From assembly GCF_016864375.1 (NCBI RefSeq), contig NZ_CP069356.1, forward strand, positions 372,001 through 436,000: DNA of 64,000 nt, given 5' to 3'. Within the stretch, counting starts at the first letter, position 1. The number at the start of each line of letters is the position of its first letter. The notes beneath the pieces were generated by a model that was not told where the DNA came from, searched no databases, and saw only the letters and a list, made by a program, of their open reading frames with translations. This DNA is from Microvirga sp. VF16 (GTDB lineage: Bacteria; Pseudomonadota; Alphaproteobacteria; Rhizobiales; Beijerinckiaceae). Position numbers and translations under genes: made by a program. Positions 54,233 to 61,597 of this stretch are shown in pieces.

Positions 54233-54261
54233 CGTTCGAATCCCGCCTCAGGATTCGAACG
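54233..54261. repeat. Perfect 11-bp hairpin upstream of a small gene
   Basis: CGTTCGAATCC, loop CGCCTCA, GGATTCGAACG. It ends 8 bases before the ribosome site of the 69-residue gene, so it would be in or near its 5' leader. It is unlike a tRNA T-arm because the expected flanking pairs do not form. Confidence 0.65.
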
Positions 54262-54284
54262 CTTCACAGAAGGAGCATTGCGCG

Positions 54285-54494
54285 ATGGCTCGGGTTGCCA
54301 AGAAAGCCACTCAGGACGGCACCTTCACGGTTTATATTGAAGGAACACCGAGTACGTGGGGACTTACCAGTGCTGCCGCTGACATCTTGATGCAAAGGCT
54401 GTCAGCCGTTGAGGCATTTGTAAAGCGAGCAACCAGAGATGACCGGAGGTTCCGGTCTTCTGACCGGGCCGGCATTTGGAACGAAGCTGTGTGA
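54285..54494 (+). CDS. Hypothetical protein, 69 residues
   Basis: The product MARVAKKATQDGTFTVYIEG continues TPSTWGLTSAAADILMQRLS, AVEAFVKRATRDDRRFRS. A good AAGGAG site precedes the ATG, and an 11-bp hairpin lies just upstream. It is small, basic and soluble, with no known domain. Confidence 0.55.
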   Translation: MARVAKKATQDGTFTVYIEGTPSTWGLTSAAADILMQRLSAVEAFVKRATRDDRRFRSSDRAGIWNEAV

Positions 54495-54855
54495 GCCGCT
54501 CGTTGCTCTACCACACCCCGCCTTCCGCTGGCGGAGATGCGGCTCACTGGCGCACGAAGTGCTTCACATTCGCGGTTATGCTAGTCCTGCACGGACCTGG
54601 AGATTAGGCCATGGCTCAAGGTATTTATGATGAAACAAAGATAACCGCGCACCTCCCCAATGCCGACATCGAGATCCTCCATCGCCGCGCCTGGGAAGGT
54701 GGGCCGGAGCGGATGCTTCTAGCCGTCCGGCCGGTGCCTCCATTCGAGGGTTTAGGGCGCTTTCTGGAAGCTACCAATCCGCTACTGTTCTGGACTCGGA
54801 TGATACAAGCATCCTGGCTGCCTTGGCTCGGAGCGTTCACCAACGCGCCTGCAAC

Positions 54856-55699
54856 GGATCTGTTGCAGCTTTGGACCTCGCTCCGCCTGAGCTACGACAT
54901 AAGGGTGCTGAGAGGGGCTGAGGGTGAAACTGAATTACAAGAACTCGTTCAAGGGTCGGCAGTTCACGGCAGAGATCATTCTGTGGGCGGTACGCTGGTA
55001 TCTGCAGTTCCCGATCAGCTATCGTGATCTTGAGTGCATGCTCTCCGACCGAGGCGCCCAGGTAGACCACACCACCCTCTTTCGCTGGATTCAGGCCTAT
55101 GCACCGGAACTTGAGAAGCGCATCCGCCCTCATCTCCAAACCGCGAATGGCTCGTGGAGGGTGGACGAGACGTACATCCGGGTGAAGGGTCAGTGGGTTT
55201 ATCTCTACCGCGCTATCGATGCGACCGGTCAAACCATCGACTTTCTGCTCTCACCCAAACGGAATGCAGCTGCCGCCCGACGCTTCTTCCGCAAGGCCTT
55301 GAAGCAGCCGCATACAGTTAATCCACGCACCATTACGGTCGACAAGAACGCCGCTTATCCTATTGCGGCGAAAGCCATGAAACGTGATGGAGAACTCTGG
55401 CGCTTTGCCAAACTCCGACAGGTGAAATTCTTGAATAACATCGTCGAGCAGGATCACCGGCGCATCAAGCACCTGGTTCGGCCGGGGCTGGGCTTCAAAA
55501 GCTTTTCGACCGCCTCGCAGACAATTGCTGGCTATGAGGCTATGGCGATGATCCGCAAAGGGCAGGTCGCGATCGCACCAGCAAACGACATGAAGGCTCA
55601 GCGTGATTTCATTGCTGCTCTCTTCAGCGCTGCTGCCTGATCTGGATCACGTTCGGCCTTCGCTTAACCTAAGTCAGGGTTTGCAACGGAACCTGTGAA
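54856..55699 (+). mobile_element. IS6-family insertion sequence with intact transposase
   Basis: The left end is GGATCTGTTGCAGC. The right end is GGTTCCGTTGCAAACC read inward from 55693. CCTGCAAC occurs directly before the left end (54848-54855) and again at 55700-55707, so the duplication implies that six more bases (TGTGAA) belong to the right end. Confidence 0.85.
54924..55640 (+). CDS. IS6-family DDE transposase (intact)
   Basis: The 238-residue enzyme starts at a GTG (MKLNYKNSFKGRQFTAEIIL). Catalytic residues: first Asp in SWRVDETYIRVKGQWVYLYR, second Asp in TITVDKNAAYPIAAKAMKRD, Glu in NNIVEQDHRRIKHLVRPGLG. All C-terminal residues are present, in contrast to the damaged copy at 10841. 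This is the best candidate for an active IS6 source in the window. Confidence 0.93.
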   Translation: MKLNYKNSFKGRQFTAEIILWAVRWYLQFPISYRDLECMLSDRGAQVDHTTLFRWIQAYAPELEKRIRPHLQTANGSWRVDETYIRVKGQWVYLYRAIDATGQTIDFLLSPKRNAAAARRFFRKALKQPHTVNPRTITVDKNAAYPIAAKAMKRDGELWRFAKLRQVKFLNNIVEQDHRRIKHLVRPGLGFKSFSTASQTIAGYEAMAMIRKGQVAIAPANDMKAQRDFIAALFSAAA

Positions 55700-55862
55700 C
55701 CTGCAACCGTTTAGTTGCCTGCTTCTCGATTACGTCCACGGCTTGACTTCACCCATCAGGTTAAATGAATCGGGGGAGTCTTTGCCGCTGATGGCAGACG
55801 GTGTCAGCCTTCGAACGTCAAGCCCTGACCTCATAGATCGGCGCACTATCTGGTCGGCAACT

Positions 55863-56239
55863 ATGCCCGATATCCAAGCCTCCTCTGCTCTAACAATTCT
55901 TGTTGTTGAACCGGACCCGCACGTGCGCGCAATGGCCGTCGATGCCCGTGAGGGAGAAGGTTTCTATGTTGTTGAGGCATCGTCCGCCACCTACGCCGTG
56001 GCCCTTCTGCAACGGAGGGCCGATATCCGATTAGTGTTTACCGAAGCCGTAACACCCGATGACCTCAATGGCTTTGATCTGGCCCGGATCGCCCGGACGC
56101 TGCATCCGCAGATTGTCGTCGTCGTCTCAGGCGCATTACACCTGGGTTCTCCGGGGTCGCTCCGGACGCTCGCTTTGTACCCAAGCCATACCGGATGACG
56201 GGCATGATTCGACTAATCCGTGAACTGACGGAAGAATAG
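55863..56239 (+). pseudogene. Receiver-domain protein with Asp-to-Glu change and frameshift
   Basis: From MPDIQASSALTILVVEPDPH a receiver fold is visible. The usual phospho-acceptor position reads LVFTEAVTPDDLNG, with Glu instead of Asp. After IVVVVSGALHLG the frame shifts; the second frame supplies PDARFVPKPYRMTGMIRLIR, ending in a TAG at 56239 and including the conserved Lys (KPY). The protein as read stops early with an unrelated end. An earlier ATG at 55791 is also possible. Confidence 0.75.
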
Positions 56240-56362
56240 GGCATCGCTAATAGTCGGTTCGTGACGGTCTTGATCAGGAACTACAGGCCCTCCGACCTCA
56301 TCGGGTTAGGCTTGAGGCCCACCTCAAACGAAGCGTCAGCGGCATGTCTCCTCGACGCAGCC

Positions 56363-56653
56363 CTACAGCCCCGAGAATAGGTCGCTTCTGATCCGCCGCC
56401 GAAGCTGTTCGAGCTTCCGCAAGTACGGCTCACGGTCAGCTTGGTAGCGGCTCTCCCGCTCAACCCACAGGCGGTGTTTGACGGCATCTGGGCCAAACCG
56501 CTGCTTCAGGCGTTCACGGTCCTTCTCGCGGCGGTATTCCACATCGGCCAGAGCCGCGAGGGTGATCTGAATCTCATGGAGGAAGTCATCCTGACACCAG
56601 AATGCCTGGGCGGCTGCCGCTATGATTCGATGAGTAAGAACATTCTCCATCAT
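56363..56653 (-). CDS. Hypothetical protein, 96 residues, highly charged
   Basis: The product MMENVLTHRIIAAAAQAFWC continues QDDFLHEIQITLAALADVEY and a long charged helix (RREKDRERLKQRFGPDAVKH, ESRYQADREPYLRKLEQLRR). GGAGG precedes the double ATG. It is the last of three genes read in the same direction, 12 bases after the previous one. Function unknown. Confidence 0.68.
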   Translation of the reverse strand: MMENVLTHRIIAAAAQAFWCQDDFLHEIQITLAALADVEYRREKDRERLKQRFGPDAVKHRLWVERESRYQADREPYLRKLEQLRRRIRSDLFSGL

Positions 56654-56665
56654 CGTTCGCCTCCG

Positions 56666-56869
56666 TCACGGGTGGGTCCGGGAGCGGCATCCAGCAGACG
56701 GCCACCACAACCCGTGGCTCGCGTCAATCCAGACGCCGCGCTCTGGCGACCAGTGTCCAACAACTCGTTCGCGCCACTGAGTGAACAGGAGAACAGGTGA
56801 TCCATCCTGTGGGGCTGTCTCCATCAGGTGCCAGTACCCAAACTTGGAGGAAGTTTGCTTACCGGCCAT
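56666..56869 (-). CDS. Small DUF551-like protein, 67 residues
   Basis: MAGKQTSSKFGYWHLMETAP is followed by QDGSPVLLFTQWRERVVGHW and RGVWIDASHGLWWPSAG. The pattern W-x-METAPxDG and the closing Trp-rich strand resemble the small DUF551-type proteins found in phages and accessory DNA. A GGGAGGGG site precedes the ATG at 56869. It overlaps the upstream gene by 11 bases. Confidence 0.65.
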   Translation of the reverse strand: MAGKQTSSKFGYWHLMETAPQDGSPVLLFTQWRERVVGHWSPERGVWIDASHGLWWPSAGCRSRTHP

Positions 56870-57029
56870 GGTCACCCCTCCCATAGACCTCCAGCCGTGC
56901 GACAATGGCTGTCAGGTGTTCCGGGAGAGGTATGTGGAGGACTTCGGAACAGAGAGACCGGAGGTCGTGTCCGATCATTTCAGCAAGCTTCAGGCCAACC
57001 CAGCAGTCGGCTGTGGCGATCCATGTCAT
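56859..57029 (-). CDS. Small NepR-like protein, 56 residues
   Basis: The product MTWIATADCWVGLKLAEMIG then reads HDLRSLCSEVLHIPLPEHLT, AIVARLEVYGRG. The stretch IGxxLRxLxxEVLxxPLPExL, followed by a short hydrophobic helix, resembles the core of NepR, the anti-sigma factor that holds EcfG in the alphaproteobacterial general stress response. GAGGATAG lies before the ATG. The match is short and was made by eye. An EcfG-like sigma gene is 4.5 kb away. Confidence 0.5.
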   Translation of the reverse strand: MTWIATADCWVGLKLAEMIGHDLRSLCSEVLHIPLPEHLTAIVARLEVYGRGDHGR

Positions 57030-57062
57030 GCGACTATCCTCGGGCGAGTGCATCGGAGCCAC

Positions 57063-57332
57063 CCGCCTCTGGCTTATTCGTCAACCAAATTGCCCTCAGA
57101 CGTTATGGGAGCAGAACCGACTGCGGCAGCCTTGGTTTCACCTGGGCCGTTAACATAGGTTAGAAAATCTCCCGTGATGTTGGAAAGTCGGCTGGCCTGG
57201 GCCGTCTACTGCCACGCTCCCAGAACAGAGCGGATTGGCAGGGAACGCCTTACGGTATGTGACGCGAACGAAGAGTGGCCCATTGATCTGATCCTTGTTG
57301 TTCCTCATGCGTAGCGAGGGACAGTCTCTGGC
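57063..57332. other. Gap without a supported gene
   Basis: This is the promoter region between the NepR-like operon and downstream genes; no clear promoter motif was found. Confidence 0.4.
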
Positions 57333-57496
57333 GCGACATTCAAGGTCAGACACAGGACCGGATCGGTGCGGGACTCCAGATCAAGTATGCCGAGCCCCTC
57401 CCGCAGCAGCTATCCCCACGCCTTGAGGAGTTGGTCCGTGAGATTGAGGTGAGCTTCGAGGCATTACTGCGGGATGAACTCCTGGCGGCCCGGTAA
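57333..57496 (+). pseudogene. Possible fragment of another NepR-like gene
   Basis: A frame without a plausible start reads LWRDIQGQTQDRIGAGLQIK, then YAEPLPQQLSPRLEELVREI and a helical end before TAA. The IGxxL...PLPxxL spacing again recalls NepR. It may be a remnant whose start was lost. Evidence is weak. Confidence 0.3.
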
Positions 57497-57574
57497 GCTG
57501 CTACATTAACCCAAGTGATCGTCAAGCTTGCCGTTTCAGGATAGATTCAAGCGGAATGGGTGAAGGCTCGTCGG

Positions 57575-57952
57575 ATGATCCAGCAGGATCATGGCAAACC
57601 GCTTGCCCTCGTCGTGGAGGACGAGGCCCTGATCGCGCTCGATCTCCAGGACGAGCTACAGGACGCAGGCTATGAGGTGGCTGGCCTCTTTACCACCTGT
57701 GCCGCTGCCTTGGAATGGCTCCGGACCCAGACGCCCGACACCGCGATTCTGGACGCGGCTTTGAAGGATGGTCCCTGCCGCGAGATCGCTCTTGAACTCG
57801 CACGGCGCGAGGTGCCATTCCTGATCTACTCGGGCCTCAGCGAAAACTGCCAGCTTCTGGCGGACTTTCATCATGTGCCCTGGATTGAGAAGCCCGCTCC
57901 GCCTGCCGTGCTGGTCGAAGCCTGTCAGCAGCTTGCAGTCGGGCGTCCCTAA
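57575..57952 (+). CDS. Single-domain response regulator
   Basis: The 125-residue protein has the receiver residues EDE near 16-18 (LALVVEDEALIALDLQDELQ), the phospho-acceptor Asp in DTAILDAALKDG, and the conserved Lys in WIEKPAPPAVL. The start at ATG 57575 follows GAAGG; a GTG at 57560 is also possible. It lies 84 bases before an HWE histidine kinase, so the two form a likely pair. Similar single-domain regulators modulate the general stress response in this group of bacteria. Confidence 0.88.
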   Translation: MIQQDHGKPLALVVEDEALIALDLQDELQDAGYEVAGLFTTCAAALEWLRTQTPDTAILDAALKDGPCREIALELARREVPFLIYSGLSENCQLLADFHHVPWIEKPAPPAVLVEACQQLAVGRP

Positions 57953-58036
57953 ACTCTTCTGGGGAAGGGGTCGGATTGGCCCGAACTCGCGCTCATGTCG
58001 CCCGTTCTCATCACCGTGGTGGCGTGAGTAGCCGTC

Positions 58037-59191
58037 GTGACGAACGAACAAATGTCTCGCCCGTGGAACGAGAGTGAGCGGCTGGCTGCCCTGCGCAGCT
58101 ACCGGGTGCTCGACACGCCGCCCGAGCCTGAATTCGACGATCTGGCACAGCTTGCCACACGCGTCTGTCAGGCCCCGGTCGCCCTCATCAGCCTTATTGA
58201 GAATGATCGACAGTGGTTCAAGGCCGAGGTAGGCTTCGGTCTTCGCGAAACGCCGCTGGACCGCTCGATCTGCGTGAGCACCATTCGTGGCGCGGGCCTG
58301 ACCGTGATCCCCGACCTGACCCAAGACGCGCGGTTTGCCGCCGATCCGCTGGTGGCGGGCAGGCCGCACCTGCGCTTCTATGCCGGGGCCGTGCTGGAAA
58401 CCCCATACGGTGTACCCTTGGGCACCCTGTGCGTGCTCGACTATGTGGCGCGCGATCTGACCGACGATCAGGCTTTTGCCCTCAAAGCCTTGACGCGGCA
58501 GGTCATGTCGCAACTGGAGCGACGACGGGTCATTCTGGAACAGGGTGAGGCCCTGGAGGTCAGTCGCAGGATCGAGCAGCGGCAGGCTCTGCTCGTGCGC
58601 GAGCTTCACCACCGCGTGAAGAACACGCTGGCAACCGTCCAGGGCCTCGTCGGAGCCACGGGTCGGTCCACCGGCAGCTTTGACGAGTTCTACCGCTCGT
58701 TTTCCAACCGCATTATGTCGATGGCGAAGACCCACAACCTGCTGACCGAGGACTATTGGCAGACGGCACCGCTGCGGGAAATCGCCCTCAACGAACTCAA
58801 ACCCTTTGCGGAAAGCCGAGTGCCGCGCTTCATGCTGATTGGCCCACGCGTTGAATTATCGGCTGATCTGGCGGTCCCAGTCGGCATGGCGCTCCATGAA
58901 CTGACCACAAACGCCGTCCGGTACGGGGCTCTGTCGGTTCCGACTGGATACATCCAGATCAGGTGGAACGTGGTCGAGACTGATGTGGGCAGAAGGCTCC
59001 ATCTGGAATGGAGAGAGTTCGGTGGTCCACCCGTGAGTGAGCCGCAGCACCAGGGCTTTGGCTTGATGCTCCTTGAGCGGGTTCTGCCGATGCAGTGCAA
59101 TGCCGAGGTGGAGGTTCACTACGACAGCGCGGGATTGCGGTTCCGGATGGATGCGCCGCTGGTCGAGCGACGGCTGGTGCCGGATTATTGA
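58037..59191 (+). CDS. GAF-domain HWE-family sensor histidine kinase
   Basis: The 384-residue protein starts at a GTG. A GAF sensor domain (about 20-165: RVLDTPPEPEFDDLAQLATR, QWFKAEVGFGLRETPLDRSI, YGVPLGTLCVLDYVARDLTD) leads to the phospho-acceptor LLVRELHHRVKNTLATVQGL. An HWE-type ATP domain follows, with MALHELTTNAVRYGAL (N-box) and LEWREFGGPPV (the WxE motif), ending in GFGLMLLERVLP. No membrane helix is seen, so it senses a cytoplasmic signal. Its likely partner is the single-domain regulator upstream. Confidence 0.93.
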   Translation: MTNEQMSRPWNESERLAALRSYRVLDTPPEPEFDDLAQLATRVCQAPVALISLIENDRQWFKAEVGFGLRETPLDRSICVSTIRGAGLTVIPDLTQDARFAADPLVAGRPHLRFYAGAVLETPYGVPLGTLCVLDYVARDLTDDQAFALKALTRQVMSQLERRRVILEQGEALEVSRRIEQRQALLVRELHHRVKNTLATVQGLVGATGRSTGSFDEFYRSFSNRIMSMAKTHNLLTEDYWQTAPLREIALNELKPFAESRVPRFMLIGPRVELSADLAVPVGMALHELTTNAVRYGALSVPTGYIQIRWNVVETDVGRRLHLEWREFGGPPVSEPQHQGFGLMLLERVLPMQCNAEVEVHYDSAGLRFRMDAPLVERRLVPDY

Positions 59192-59222
59192 GGCTATGTC
59201 GGATGAGAGCGTGTGGCCATGA

Positions 59223-59426
59223 TCAGCCTTTGGCTTTCCTCCGCACACCCGATGCCGCTTTCTTGGATGAGCGAGTCTTGGTCGAGGACCGAGACTTCGG
59301 TCGCGTCATCTCATTCAACATCGCCTTCTGCTGACGGTGCATCTCGGCTGTCCAGAAGCCACGAGCCGCCCCAGCCCAGGTATTTGCTGCACTCAACCAG
59401 AGACTGAGCCACGGGTTCTTTGCCAT
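59223..59426 (-). CDS. Hypothetical protein, 67 residues
   Basis: The start at 59426 (MAKNPWLSLWLSAANTWAGA) was chosen because GGAGG lies 10 bases upstream; the frame is open 33 codons further without a good site. The protein continues ARGFWTAEMHRQQKAMLNEM and ends in a Lys/Arg/Ser-rich tail (RSSTKTRSSKKAASGVRRKA). The amphipathic front and basic tail recall phasin-like or nucleoid-associated small proteins, but no family is assigned. Confidence 0.62.
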   Translation of the reverse strand: MAKNPWLSLWLSAANTWAGAARGFWTAEMHRQQKAMLNEMTRPKSRSSTKTRSSKKAASGVRRKAKG

Positions 59427-59598
59427 GTTGAACTCGGCCTCCAACAACGTTGTGGGTGTCATCTCTGAGAATTGCTGAACCTGGGTGAGGCTTCGGAACC
59501 ATCCGGCATTCCTCACTTCTCTCATTCACATGGGCCAGAGGAGCATTCGCGCTCCTCTGGGTTACCGCTGCACCGTGCGAGTTGACCTCATCTAACGC

Positions 59599-60003
59599 TC
59601 AGATCGGCCAGTAGTACGGGGCTCGCCAGTAGTCGTGCAGTTCCCGTTCGCGCTCCCGGTCGGACCAGTCGTAATCATCGCGATCCCGGTAGAAGGTCGG
59701 AGCGCCGCGTAGCTGCTCTTCGGTGATGTCCGTGCGGTAGCCGCCCAGGCCAGTGTCGTAGGTCAGCTTGCCCCACGGGATGGTGTGCTCGTCCTCGCCC
59801 ATCCCGAGGAAGCCGCCGAACGACATCACCGCGTAGGCGACCTTGCCGCTGATCTTCTCGATCATCAGGCGCTTGATCGAGCCAAGGTGGTCGCCTTGCG
59901 GATCATACACGGCGGTTCCCTCAACCCGATCACTCTCGATCAAGGGCTTGCCGGTCATCACTCCCGGTGCGTCGGTGCGAGTTGTCGTATCAGTTTGTGC
60001 CAT
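59599..60003 (-). CDS. PRC-barrel domain protein
   Basis: The 134-residue protein (MAQTDTTTRTDAPGVMTGKP) contains a PRC-barrel: LIESDRVEGTAVYDPQGDHL, GSIKRLMIEKISGKVAYAVM and FGGFLGMGEDEHTIPWGKLT. The C-terminus is very charged (YRDRDDYDWSDRERERELHD). A near-perfect AAAGGAGGAAG precedes the ATG. Soluble PRC-barrel proteins like this are common in stress loci of this family; the biochemical role is not known. Confidence 0.88.
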   Translation of the reverse strand: MAQTDTTTRTDAPGVMTGKPLIESDRVEGTAVYDPQGDHLGSIKRLMIEKISGKVAYAVMSFGGFLGMGEDEHTIPWGKLTYDTGLGGYRTDITEEQLRGAPTFYRDRDDYDWSDRERERELHDYWRAPYYWPI

Positions 60004-60065
60004 CACTTCCTCCTTTGAAAAGTGTTCGAGTAACCTCGCTGCCTCCCTGGGCGCTGGTGTGCCTG

Positions 60066-60668
60066 TCACCACCGGTGTTGGGCGTCACCCTGCGAAGCAT
60101 AGTCGCGTCTGGTCCTGGCATAATCCGGCACGCGCCTGTCCCGGTTTCGCCTCTCGCCATGGATCATCCAGGCCAGGGCATAGCCGAGGGCTCCAGCGAC
60201 GAAGAGCGAGAGAAGCGGGTTCCCCGTCGTATATCGGCCCACAAGGCTTTGCCCCTCACGAACATATCGCTCAGCCTGCGGATAGCGTTCGCCTGCATGC
60301 CGCACGTAGCGCTCGCCCTGGCTGTACACAGTCCCTACGGCTTCGGCGGCACTTCCGGCGACATCGTTGAGCGCCTCCCGCACCTGATCAAGAACATGCT
60401 CGGTTGAGCCCTGCTCCGGTTGGCCCTGCTGGTCATCCGCCGAAGAGATGTTGGCTTCTTGATCAGAGCGATCAGGCTCAGGCCCCTTAGTGATGGTTAC
60501 CGAGACCGGATCACTCGTCGGGAAGGTCTCCTCGATGGCATGATCGAGCCTTGCATCGAGGCTCTCCTGCGAGTTCTCGGGCAGCATGTTGTCCGGGGGA
60601 CACTCCGCTGACTTAGGCTCTGCTCTATCAGGAGTGGGTTGGCTGCCGATGCCAGATGCGTTCGCCAT
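60066..60668 (-). CDS. Stress-type membrane-anchored protein of unknown function
   Basis: The 200-residue protein (MANASGIGSQPTPDRAEPKS) has a soluble, acidic front with the segment AIEETFPTSDPVSVTITKGP. A helical middle (LDQVREALNDVAGSAAEAVG, then repeated GERYxxxAERY units) follows, and then one membrane helix (NPLLSLFVAGALGYALAWMI) with a basic tail. The design is like DUF883/ElaB-type stress proteins, but the exact family is not certain. A CTGGAGGG site precedes the ATG, and a consensus EcfG promoter lies upstream. Confidence 0.75.
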   Translation of the reverse strand: MANASGIGSQPTPDRAEPKSAECPPDNMLPENSQESLDARLDHAIEETFPTSDPVSVTITKGPEPDRSDQEANISSADDQQGQPEQGSTEHVLDQVREALNDVAGSAAEAVGTVYSQGERYVRHAGERYPQAERYVREGQSLVGRYTTGNPLLSLFVAGALGYALAWMIHGERRNRDRRVPDYARTRRDYASQGDAQHRW

Positions 60669-60721
60669 ACGAGCCCTCCAGGACACTCAGAGCAGGTGTG
60701 TCGAAAACCTGCATCAGTTGT

Positions 60722-60747
60722 AACGCCAAGGCTGCGCGCGCCGTTCC
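60722..60747 (-). promoter_or_regulatory. EcfG-type general-stress promoter
   Basis: Read on the minus strand, GGAAC (60747-60743), 17 bases, CGTT (60725-60722). This matches the known consensus of the alphaproteobacterial general-stress sigma factor EcfG exactly, and the last base is 53 bases before the ATG of the 200-residue gene. Confidence 0.75.
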
Positions 60748-60909
60748 GGGATACCATAGCCTAAGTAAAGAGCTTGGGGGAAACCAAAGCATCCAAAGCA
60801 TTAAGTGCGGCTTTGGCAGCCGGATGATCCCAATGAATGTAGACATGGTGGGTTCATCGTCATGGGTTCCCCAGGATCATCCAAGCCAAAGTCTCCCAGA
60901 CCACAAGCT

Positions 60910-61260
60910 TTAGGCTCCGATGGTACGTTTGGTGATGTGTGCTTGGTACGCCGCTGCCGACTTCATGGTGAGCGCCCCAGCATCGGTCAGCCTTACAATC
61001 TCGGCCTTGGCCCACCGTGCCGCCTGTGCAGTGTAGGACGGCTTCAGCGTGACTTGGACCCGGCTGGCAATGTGTCGCCGGTACGCGCTGGCCTGCCGTG
61101 GATTGATGCTTTTCTTAGCGACAAGCTGACCCAGTTGCTTGTAGGCCCGCTGGGCTTCTGCGGGTGTGTAGCTCTGCTTCTTTTCAAACAAAGGGCTGTC
61201 CTTCCAGATGTAGTTTGCTTCCCGGAGCAGTTTGCGTAGCTCGCTCTGCGAGGCGGTCAC
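60910..61260 (-). CDS. Hypothetical basic protein, 116 residues
   Basis: The product starts at a GTG that overlaps the SWIB stop (GTGA): MTASQSELRKLLREANYIWK, then DSPLFEKKQSYTPAEAQRAY, KQLGQLVAKKSINPRQASAY. It is basic and helical, with repeated A-x-A-Y/A-x-R-W patterns, perhaps a nucleic-acid-binding protein. The family is not recognised. The overlap shows it is translated together with the SWIB protein. Confidence 0.65.
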   Translation of the reverse strand: MTASQSELRKLLREANYIWKDSPLFEKKQSYTPAEAQRAYKQLGQLVAKKSINPRQASAYRRHIASRVQVTLKPSYTAQAARWAKAEIVRLTDAGALTMKSAAAYQAHITKRTIGA

Positions 61261-61565
61261 TTGAGATGCTGCGCGAGGTGCTTGTTCATTTCGAACATGC
61301 TGACCTTGTTCTTGCCCCCGAACACCGCCTGAAGCTTCTCGTCCGCCATGATCTCCCGCTTGTTCTGCGGGTTCTGGAGCTTGTGTTTCTTGATGTAGTC
61401 CCAGACTCGGCTCACCACCTCCGGGCGCGGTAAGGGGTCTGAGCCCACGATAGCCGCCAGTTCCGGCGAGGGCTGTAATGGCTTGAGGAAAGCGGAAGTC
61501 GGCTCCTGGGCTTCGCCTTGGGCGACCTTCTCCTGCCCCGGTTTGTCTACCTTCGAAGTGGACAT
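61257..61565 (-). CDS. SWIB/MDM2-domain protein
   Basis: The 102-residue protein (MSTSKVDKPGQEKVAQGEAQ) has a SWIB domain from about residue 30: FLKPLQPSPELAAIVGSDPL, PRPEVVSRVWDYIKKHKLQN, REIMADEKLQAVFGGKNKVS and MFEMNKHLAQHL. Bacterial SWIB proteins are small, often chromatin- or topoisomerase-associated by analogy. A GGAGGG site precedes the ATG. Confidence 0.92.
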   Translation of the reverse strand: MSTSKVDKPGQEKVAQGEAQEPTSAFLKPLQPSPELAAIVGSDPLPRPEVVSRVWDYIKKHKLQNPQNKREIMADEKLQAVFGGKNKVSMFEMNKHLAQHLK

Positions 61566-61597
61566 GTGACCCTCCACTCTGGAAATCAGGGACGGTT

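Larger units (their letters stand above)
54611..55714 (+). pseudogene. 83-residue conserved-type gene interrupted near its end by IS6
   Basis: The gene begins MAQGIYDETKITAHLPNADI and runs through RAWEGGPERMLLAVRPVPPF, NPLLFWTRMIQASWLPWLGA to NAPAT at 54855. There an IS6 element follows. On the other side, after the repeated CCTGCAAC, the frame would close with V and a TAG at 55712-55714. Only the last codons are affected; read through the IS, the chain gains unrelated residues up to 55027. GGAGATTAGG precedes the ATG. Function unknown. Confidence 0.75.

Noticed and set aside
54200..54262. tRNA-like TTCGAATCC sequence
   Set aside because: The expected T-stem pairs do not form and no acceptor or anticodon arms are present; it is better read as a simple hairpin.
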